NCBI GenBank assembly: GCA_003510825.1
Contig: DOKO01000268.1
Location: 1-10,596 of the forward strand
Length of the DNA stretch: 10,596 nucleotides
Reading direction: 5' to 3'
Source: Stenotrophomonas sp.
GTDB taxonomy: Bacteria > Pseudomonadota > Gammaproteobacteria > Xanthomonadales > Xanthomonadaceae
Shown here one piece after another: positions 5,914 through 10,596 of this stretch; position 1 is the first letter of the stretch, and every line of letters begins with the position of its first letter. The notes beneath the pieces were generated by a model. The model was not told the origin of the DNA, did not search any database, and was given only the letters and a program-made list of their open reading frames with translations. Made by a program: the position numbers and the translations under genes.

Positions 5914-6882
5914 CGCCACGCCCTCATGGGTGATCTTCACCGGCAGGATGTGGCCCTGCGCATCGAACTCCATGCGCTCGATGGCGGTCTCGCGGTGGTC
6001 ACGGGCGGTGTCACCGTGCGGGCGACGGTGGTAGACGATGTACCAGCGGTCGGTGCCTGGCACCTGGATGACCGAGTTGTGGCCGGCGCTGGTCGCGATG
6101 GCCTCATCCTGCTGCAGCACCGTGCCGACACGCTTGAACGGGCCGGTGGGCGCATCGGCAATGGCATAGGCCACCTTGTAATCCGGGCCACCCCAGCCGC
6201 CTTCGGACCACATGAAGTAATAGCGCCCACCGCGCTTGAACATCAGCGGGCCCTCCACGTATTCCGGCGCCGGCGTGATTTCCTTGAACAGCGAACCATC
6301 GGCCAGCGGTAGCACGCCGGTGAAATCATCCTTCAGGCGCACGATGTTGGCGTGCTTCCAGCCGCCGTAGATCATGTACCAGGCGTCGTCGTCGTCCTTG
6401 AACACGAACTGGTCGATGGGCTGCGCGCCATTATGAAAAGCGCCGACCAGCGGCTTGCCGAGCAGGTCCTTGTATGGCCCTTCCGGACGATCAGCCACGG
6501 CCACGCCGATGCCACCCAGCTCGCTGTCGGTCTTGATGTCGTTGGCGGCGAAGAAGAAGTAGTACTTGCCCTTGTTTTCCACCACGGACGGCGCCCACAT
6601 CGCGCGCTTGGCCCAGGGCACGTTCCTGGCGTTCAGAACGTCGGCATGCTTGGTCCAATGCACCAGATCCGGCGACGAGAACGCGTCGAAAGTGATCTGC
6701 GCATCGTAATCCGCTGATGTCGTCGGGAATATCCAGTAGCGGTTGGCGAATACCGCGGCTTCCGGGTCGGCATACCACCCCTTCAGGATCGGATTACCCG
6801 AGGTGGTCGGCGGCGCGGCCTGCGCGCCCGTTGCCAATGCCGCTGCCATGCAGGCGGCCATCATCCACTTGCCCAACGCCAT
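5896..6882 (-). CDS. Secreted glycoside hydrolase family 43 protein (arabinanase/xylosidase type)
   Basis: A 328-residue exported enzyme with the five-bladed beta-propeller pattern of GH43 (repeated W/Y-rich blades such as NRYWIFPTT, GKYYFFFAAND, DAWYMIYGG, GRYYFMWSEG and DRWYIVYHRR). The signal peptide covers residues 1-22 (cut after GAQA). The three catalytic carboxylates of the inverting mechanism are visible: general base D39 in GWYADPEA, pKa-modulating D157 in QPIDQFVF, and general acid E210 in EYVEGPLMF. H268 in AGHNS fits the conserved propeller-centre histidine. Family members cleave alpha-L-arabinofuranosides or beta-xylosides of plant polysaccharides; sequence alone does not fix the substrate. 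The start ATG 6882 has GGGAG (complement of 6891-6895) 8 bases upstream. There is no transporter, regulator or second carbohydrate gene beside it, so it is a solitary enzyme rather than part of a utilisation locus. Confidence 0.93.
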   Translation of the reverse strand: MALGKWMMAACMAAALATGAQAAPPTTSGNPILKGWYADPEAAVFANRYWIFPTTSADYDAQITFDAFSSPDLVHWTKHADVLNARNVPWAKRAMWAPSVVENKGKYYFFFAANDIKTDSELGGIGVAVADRPEGPYKDLLGKPLVGAFHNGAQPIDQFVFKDDDDAWYMIYGGWKHANIVRLKDDFTGVLPLADGSLFKEITPAPEYVEGPLMFKRGGRYYFMWSEGGWGGPDYKVAYAIADAPTGPFKRVGTVLQQDEAIATSAGHNSVIQVPGTDRWYIVYHRRPHGDTARDHRETAIERMEFDAQGHILPVKITHEGVAADPLR

Positions 6883-6983
6883 GCCGTGCGCTCCCGTGCT
6901 GGATAGATGGGAGCATATTAGATCGATTCAGATGCGGAATGCGAAGGCAGCCCCAGCCCATGCGCGGGAGTGGGACGCAGGCC

Positions 6984-7403
6984 TCAGGCTTTCTTGATGA
7001 CGGTGCGCTTGCCGATGCTGCTGGTCTTGCCGGCGGTCGGCTTGGCCAGGCCCGGAATCAGGAAATCGGTGACCTTGTGGCCCATGGACACCTTGTGTGC
7101 CAGCCAACGCGGCATGCGCCCACGGCCGGTCCAGGTCAGGCGCTTGTACTCCGGATCGCGGTATTTGGCCGCGACCTTGCCGGTTTTACGTCGTGCCGGT
7201 TTACGTGCCGGTGCTGCGATTTCTGCGACTTCATCGCCGAAGAGTTCTTCGATGGTGTAACCGGCTTCGGCGGCAGCGGCCTTCAGCAGGCGGCGCACGG
7301 CGGCGGCCGGGCGGCGGGTACTGATGAGAGCTTTGCGCTGTTCGGCCGCAGCCACCAGTGCGCCCAGCTCCCGAAGGCTGAGCGATTCGATATCAATAGT
7401 CAT
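6984..7403 (-). CDS. H-NS family nucleoid-associated protein
   Basis: A 139-residue basic protein. The C-terminal DNA-binding domain carries the H-NS family core, YRDPEYKRLTWTGRGRMPRW (81-100), in which the TWTGRGR loop inserts into the minor groove of AT-rich DNA. The N-terminal 45 residues (LSLRELGALVAAAEQRKALI) are helical and suit oligomerisation. The linker (65-80) is rich in Lys, Arg and Ala. It is longer after the DNA-binding core than E. coli H-NS, with a Lys-rich tail ending GKRTVIKKA. Such proteins silence AT-rich, often horizontally acquired DNA and compact the nucleoid. The start ATG 7403 has no Shine-Dalgarno sequence (CCTTTCCCCGC precedes it); a TTGACA at 7434-7439 (minus strand) suggests a very short leader. 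Its upstream flank is notably AT-rich, so self-silencing is plausible. It is similar to the H-NS-like proteins common in Xanthomonadaceae. Confidence 0.9.
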   Translation of the reverse strand: MTIDIESLSLRELGALVAAAEQRKALISTRRPAAAVRRLLKAAAAEAGYTIEELFGDEVAEIAAPARKPARRKTGKVAAKYRDPEYKRLTWTGRGRMPRWLAHKVSMGHKVTDFLIPGLAKPTAGKTSSIGKRTVIKKA

Positions 7404-7657
7404 GCGGGGAAAGGTCTACTGCGGCGGGCTGGGTGTCAAGCTTGTTTTACAGGTGCAGTACTTTGCCCGGCCTCCCTCTGCAGCCAATACCGATCAAGGA
7501 CTTCTTTCAGACTTTATTTTGAATGGTTCCATTCTCGACAGCTCAGTACGGTGACACAATCGAATCAAGCCGTTATTCACTTCGTAGCAGCCGTTGCGAG
7601 TGGAGCAGTCGGTTTCAGGGACATTTCGTTTCAGTGCGTTATCACAGGCCAGGGCTG
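7404..7657. other. AT-rich divergent intergenic region between the H-NS-like and YcxB-like genes
   Basis: A 254-base gap with lower GC than its surroundings, especially about 7438-7570 (runs such as CTTGTTTTAC and TTTATTTTGAATGG). A perfect -35 hexamer TTGACA points leftward (complement of 7434-7439), with a weak TAGACC 15 bases on, facing the H-NS-like gene. No clear promoter pair is seen for the rightward gene. The region has the composition expected of an H-NS binding site. I see no insertion sequence or RNA gene here. Confidence 0.45.
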
Positions 7658-8137
7658 ATGATTTCCGGAATACTTACTCAAGAGCAGCATCTACACGCAC
7701 TTCGACTGCACCGGCGGAAGACGATCAAGGTTCTGGTATCGATCCTGCTGGGATGTGCGGTGATCGGCATTCTCGCTCTCGCCGTGGGCCATCACTTCTC
7801 CGGCCTTGTCCTTGTCTGCGGCGGTGTTGGCGGCGCGATCGGTGCGCTCGCCCAGTCCAGGCTGGCGCTGCCCCGTCAGGTGGCCAGGATCCATCGCCAG
7901 CAGGCGAGTCTGCATGCTCACTACACCTACACCTGGGACGAAGAATGGCTCAATGTTGCGTCCGAGCACGTGCAGGCCAAACGACGATGGTCGGATTACA
8001 CGAAGCTGCGGGAAAGTGATGAACTGTTCCTTCTCTACCATTCGGACGTCATGTTCGAGGTATTCCCGAAGGCATGGTTCAACGGCCAGGCGCAGATGGA
8101 TGACTTCCGGCGACTGGCCCCGCAGTCCGCGGGCTGA
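7658..8137 (+). CDS. YcxB-like two-TM membrane protein
   Basis: A 159-residue inner-membrane protein. After a short cytoplasmic N-terminus (MISGILTQEQHLHALRLHRR) come two closely spaced hydrophobic segments (about 22-43 and 47-66). A C-terminal soluble domain follows, containing TWDEEWLNVASEHVQAKRRW, SDYTKLRESDELFLLYHS and VMFEVFPKAWF. This order of two helices then a small PH-like domain with a late F-x-x-(I/F)-P-K-x-(F/W) motif is that of the YcxB family, whose function is unknown. The start is uncertain. ATG 7658 is chosen because it begins recognisable family sequence, but the only SD-like bases (AGGG, 7651-7654) are close. A GTG at 7634 is an alternative, and the frame is open back to 7523 through AT-rich, unlikely coding sequence. 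It stands alone, next to the tRNA gene on the opposite strand. Confidence 0.75.
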   Translation: MISGILTQEQHLHALRLHRRKTIKVLVSILLGCAVIGILALAVGHHFSGLVLVCGGVGGAIGALAQSRLALPRQVARIHRQQASLHAHYTYTWDEEWLNVASEHVQAKRRWSDYTKLRESDELFLLYHSDVMFEVFPKAWFNGQAQMDDFRRLAPQSAG

Positions 8138-8186
8138 GCGTACGTAGTGCTCGCAGGGGGCAAGCGTACTGCGCAATCCATCTTTA

Positions 8187-8262
<76 letters not shown>

Positions 8263-8306
8263 TGCGCAGCGCCACAGTGTAGTTGAGCGCGCCCCTGGCC
8301 CGCTAC

Positions 8307-8615
8307 TCAGGCATCAACGGCCAGTGCCTTGGCGACCTGCTCCAGCCGCACCTCGGCAATCTCCGCGAAGTGCTGCATCTGCCGCAGATGCGCTTGGAAC
8401 AGGGCAACAGTCCGCCTCGCCCCTTCCAGTCCCGCGCGGTTGCTGCCAGCAAAGCCTTCAACCAGTCCCTCACCAGAGAGCGTCAGCAGCGCATACGTCG
8501 TGCGCCGGGCGAAACCAAGCCGGTCTTCGCGCTCGTCCTGCAGTACCTCCTAGTCAAGCAGCGGCGGGAAATTCGCCCGCAGGGAATCGGCCGTGTCGTT
8601 CTCTACATCGTTCAT
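8307..8615 (-). pseudogene. Small unknown protein gene interrupted by in-frame TAG at codon 22
   Basis: Read through one amber codon, the minus strand encodes a 102-codon, soluble, mostly helical protein that I do not recognise. It begins MNDVENDTADSLRANFPPLL and, after the TAG (complement of 8550-8552), continues EVLQDEREDRLGFARRTTYA and ends EQVAKALAVDA. Coding character is good on both sides: third positions are mostly G/C, charged and hydrophobic residues alternate as in amphipathic helices, and the start ATG 8615 has GGAG (complement of 8623-8626) 7 bases upstream. The codon is one change from CAG (Gln). No ATG or GTG follows soon enough after the stop to save more than part of the protein, although the mutation creates a fortuitous AGGAGG. 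It lies between the YjjJ-type kinase gene (same strand, upstream) and the tRNA. Whether it is functionally linked to the kinase is unknown. Confidence 0.6.
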
Positions 8616-8798
8616 GGCGTAGCTCCAGATACATGACGAACCAGAGCAGCAGGCCGTACGCGGTGTGCGTGGCTTGCTGCGCGCCTGCATCGGTGCCGGT
8701 GATGTCCGGCCCGCCTACGTGATGTGTTGAGCATCTGCCCGGCCAGACTGCGGTCACTGCAGGAAGAATTCAAACGGCATATGCGACACCGGTCGGGA
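8616..8798. other. Gap between the YjjJ-type gene and the small amber-interrupted gene
   Basis: No complete gene is supported. One minus-strand frame (GTG 8757 down to 8554) includes a stretch with good third-position GC bias and plausible residues, GPDITGTDAGAQQATHTAYG followed by LLLWFVMYLELRHE. It has no ribosome binding site and overlaps the next gene in a different frame. It may be a remnant or a small peptide gene; I would not call it without homologues. Confidence 0.3.
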
Positions 8799-10199
8799 TC
8801 ACCCGAACCGCATTCCCATGGCCCTGACCCGCTCGGCATTCCCCCGCGCCAGCGCGCGCAGCCCTCCCGACCGCACCCGCGCATCCCCCGCAACGCGCTC
8901 CCAGAACTCGCTCGCCAGCGGCGCCGCCCAGCGCAGATGTTCCAGCTCGCCGCTCTCACGCGGCGCAACCGCGTCCAAAGGAACATCCTGCCGCAGCACA
9001 CCCAGCCGCGACGGTGCCAGCGACATCGGCAACATGTCGTAGGCCGGCGCCAGCGGCAACGGACCGTGATCAACGAGACGGAAACCGATGTTGCCCTGAT
9101 GCATATCGCTGTTACCGATCAGCCGACCAAACGCATGCAGCCGGGCCATGGCCTGCACGGTCTCCGCAGACAACCAGCCCAGCGCCTGCAGCTGCGCTCC
9201 CGAGCGCGGCCAGTCCAGCGTTGCTTCGCCAGTAAACGCAGCCGACAGCGACAGCAGCGAAACGAAGCCCCGGCGCCCCAGCACATCGGCGCTGCGGTCG
9301 AAGCGCGCCACTTCCAGGAAGGTATGCGTAGGTGTCTGCAGCAGCTCACTGCTGGCGGCATCCACGCCAGCGTCGCGCAGGGTTTCCAGCGCGAGGTGTT
9401 CGCAGACCAACAGGTCGGCCCAGCGCTGCGCGGCCTCGCCGCCATCGGGCTGGGCAAACTTCACGATCACCGCCCGGCGACCGCTGTCGCTTTCCACCGT
9501 GGCGGTGAACTTGGGCTGCTCGCCGCCGGGTGACAAGCCCACGTCTTCACCGGCCAGCGCGGCACGCGCACGTTGCGGGTACTGCTGCGGGCGGTCACGT
9601 GCAGCCACGCGGTCAGGCGGTGCATCCAACGCGGCCAGAGCCGCTTGTACGGCCTCGCCACCCAGCAGCAGATCACCGGTCTCGGTTCCGCCGCCATGCA
9701 CCAGCGCCACCAGCACGTCGTCGCGCTGCCAGCGCGCCAGATCCGAAGGCAGTCCAAGCCCGCGCGCGCGGCCATGCGCGAAGCTGCGGCCCAGGAAGCC
9801 CTGCGGGCGCAGATCGTCGAGGTACCACGGCAGGCCCGGGAAGAAGGCGGCAATGTCGCCGTCCGGTGCGCGCAGCAGGTTGGGCCGCGCGCGGCTGGCG
9901 TCCACGTGGAAGGTGTCGCCGCTGAGCGCGATCAGCCGGCCCAGCTCTTCCAGCGTGGCGTCTTCGCGCAGGCGATAGAGGGGCCATTCGCTGCCTACGC
10001 GTGAGGGCTGGCGCAGGGCATAGGCGGTGGCACGCGTCTGGCCCAGCCGCACGACCTGATCGCCGCTGGCTGCGACCAGGCGGCTGAGGGTCATGCGGTT
10101 CACGCCCAGGCGCTCGGCCAGCAGGGCCGCCGGCTGCGGTTGGCCGGGGGGAAGCTGGGCGATCAGATCCTGGGGCTGCAGGAGCGCGCGGCGGGCCAT
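8799..10199 (-). CDS. yjjJ: HipA-family Ser/Thr kinase/toxin of the YjjJ (HipH) type
   Basis: A 466-residue single-chain HipA relative with its own N-terminal DNA-binding domain. The helix-turn-helix is at about residues 23-44 (AALLAERLGVNRMTLSRLVA). The kinase part shows the Gly-rich segment GLSPGGEQPKF (221-231), the ATP-binding lysine K247 in AVIVKFAQP, the catalytic loop GNSDMHQGN (N363, D365, H367, N370) and the metal-binding Asp in APAYDML (D388). All key residues are present, so it should be active. Classical HipA kinases phosphorylate glutamyl-tRNA synthetase and need a separate HipB antitoxin. The E. coli relative YjjJ/HipH has its HTH fused and is reported as a Ser/Thr kinase without an obvious partner, and this gene likewise has no HipB beside it. 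The start ATG 10199 has AAGG (complement of 10207-10210) 7 bases upstream. The 15-bp repeats upstream are candidate operators. Confidence 0.88.
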   Translation of the reverse strand: MARRALLQPQDLIAQLPPGQPQPAALLAERLGVNRMTLSRLVAASGDQVVRLGQTRATAYALRQPSRVGSEWPLYRLREDATLEELGRLIALSGDTFHVDASRARPNLLRAPDGDIAAFFPGLPWYLDDLRPQGFLGRSFAHGRARGLGLPSDLARWQRDDVLVALVHGGGTETGDLLLGGEAVQAALAALDAPPDRVAARDRPQQYPQRARAALAGEDVGLSPGGEQPKFTATVESDSGRRAVIVKFAQPDGGEAAQRWADLLVCEHLALETLRDAGVDAASSELLQTPTHTFLEVARFDRSADVLGRRGFVSLLSLSAAFTGEATLDWPRSGAQLQALGWLSAETVQAMARLHAFGRLIGNSDMHQGNIGFRLVDHGPLPLAPAYDMLPMSLAPSRLGVLRQDVPLDAVAPRESGELEHLRWAAPLASEFWERVAGDARVRSGGLRALARGNAERVRAMGMRFG

Positions 10200-10216
10200 G
10201 GGCGGGCCTTGGAGAC

Positions 10217-10231
10217 GAATAGTGTTACGTA
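10217..10231. repeat. 15-bp direct repeat, copy 1 (candidate operator)
   Basis: GAATAGTGTTACGTA, identical to the copy at 10326-10340 and 109 bp from it. It contains the palindrome TACGTA (10226-10231) and lies 17 bases upstream of the YjjJ-type start codon, next to a possible -10 (GATAAA, complement of 10232-10237). This is the position expected of an autoregulatory operator; binding is inferred. Confidence 0.7.
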
Positions 10232-10325
10232 TTTATCGCAAAAGCACGCTACCTGCAAGCTGGCGACAACATCAAAGTCGCTGTTTTTCAAAGGCTTTAA
10301 AGACGACTGCAGCGACTCACATCAA

Positions 10326-10340
10326 GAATAGTGTTACGTA
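10326..10340. repeat. 15-bp direct repeat, copy 2 (candidate operator)
   Basis: An exact second copy of GAATAGTGTTACGTA, at the far end of the AT-rich intergenic region. It is followed by AAAATAACG, so GTTA and TAAC flank it as a weak inverted repeat. A 15-bp perfect match in a 250-base gap is unlikely by chance. With copy 1 it could support looping by a dimeric HTH protein such as the adjacent kinase. Confidence 0.7.
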
Positions 10341-10365
10341 AAAATAACGAATACATCAATCAATT

Positions 10366-10388
10366 CGCCGGGCATGGCCCGGCGCTAC
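10366..10388 (-). repeat. SMAG-like GTAG extragenic palindrome
   Basis: On the minus strand it begins GTAG, then CGCCGGGC CAT GCCCGGCG: a perfect 8-bp stem (10366-10373 with 10377-10384) and a 3-base loop, ending in CTAC (10385-10388) on the plus strand. It has the SMAG size and layout but a different stem sequence from the pair at 186-241, so it would belong to another subfamily. It lies immediately downstream of the rpoD terminator. Confidence 0.7.
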
Positions 10389-10395
10389 CAAAGAA

Positions 10396-10417
10396 AAACC
10401 CCGCCGAAGCGGGGTTT
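10396..10417 (-). terminator. Rho-independent terminator of rpoD
   Basis: On the minus strand, a 9-bp stem AAACCCCGC/GCGGGGTTT closes a stable TTCG tetraloop (complement of 10405-10408) and is followed at once by a T run (TTCTTTGG after GGGGTTT). It lies 28 bases after the rpoD stop codon: a textbook intrinsic terminator. Confidence 0.9.
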
Positions 10418-10445
10418 CTCTCAACACATCAGCCGTCGCTGGATA

Positions 10446-10596
<151 letters not shown>

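Noticed and set aside
7523..7657. Longer N-terminus for the YcxB-like protein
   Set aside because: The added 45 residues are Ser/Arg-rich, come from AT-rich intergenic sequence and have no family likeness.
8283..8636. Plus-strand 117-residue frame
   Set aside because: The minus strand has a ribosome binding site, better codon bias and more protein-like sequence over the same region, despite its amber codon.

Overview
The window is high-GC gammaproteobacterial chromosome, most likely Stenotrophomonas (S. maltophilia complex) or a close Xanthomonadaceae relative. Evidence: codon use strongly biased to G/C third positions; 22-23 bp hairpins ending in GTAG (at about 186-241 and 10366-10388) that match the SMAG extragenic palindromes described in S. 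maltophilia; and gene content of housekeeping plus small accessory genes. The right edge is the 3' end of rpoD, which anchors the window in the core chromosome.

Layout, left to right. 1-247: extragenic DNA with an inverted pair of SMAG-like hairpins and a possible reading frame leaving the left edge. 248-1141 (-): an extended-SDR/NAD-dependent epimerase gene interrupted by an in-frame amber codon at codon 47. 1375-1692 (+): a small KGG-repeat stress protein. 1705-3165 (-) and 3283-3897 (+): a divergent DHA2-type MFS exporter and TetR regulator, with two tandem palindromic operators lying on the exporter promoter. 3971-4423 (-): a PA2169-type four-helix-bundle protein, separated from tetR by a strong hairpin terminator. 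4694-5149 (+): an exported NTF2-like protein, followed by 5233-5874 (+): a glutathione S-transferase-like protein. 5896-6882 (-): an exported family 43 glycoside hydrolase. 6984-7403 (-): an H-NS-family nucleoid protein. 7658-8137 (+): a two-TM YcxB-like membrane protein. 8187-8262 (-): tRNA with CAU anticodon, tRNA-Ile2 type. 8307-8615 (-): a small unknown protein gene, also broken by an in-frame amber at codon 22. 8799-10199 (-): a solitary HipA-family kinase/toxin of the YjjJ (HipH) type. 10217-10365: an AT-rich intergenic region with a 15-bp direct repeat. 10366-10388: a SMAG-like hairpin. 10396-10417: the rpoD terminator. 10446-10596 (-): the C-terminal end of sigma-70.

Most genes look like independent single-gene units. 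The only clear functional pairing is the exporter with its TetR repressor. I see no phage, insertion sequence, CRISPR array or integrative element. The strongest leads for follow-up are the two unrelated genes that each read as intact except for one TAG codon (each one C-to-T step from CAG), the tandem TetR operators, and the direct repeats in front of the YjjJ-type kinase, which may be its operators. I do not see a convincing new multi-gene system here.
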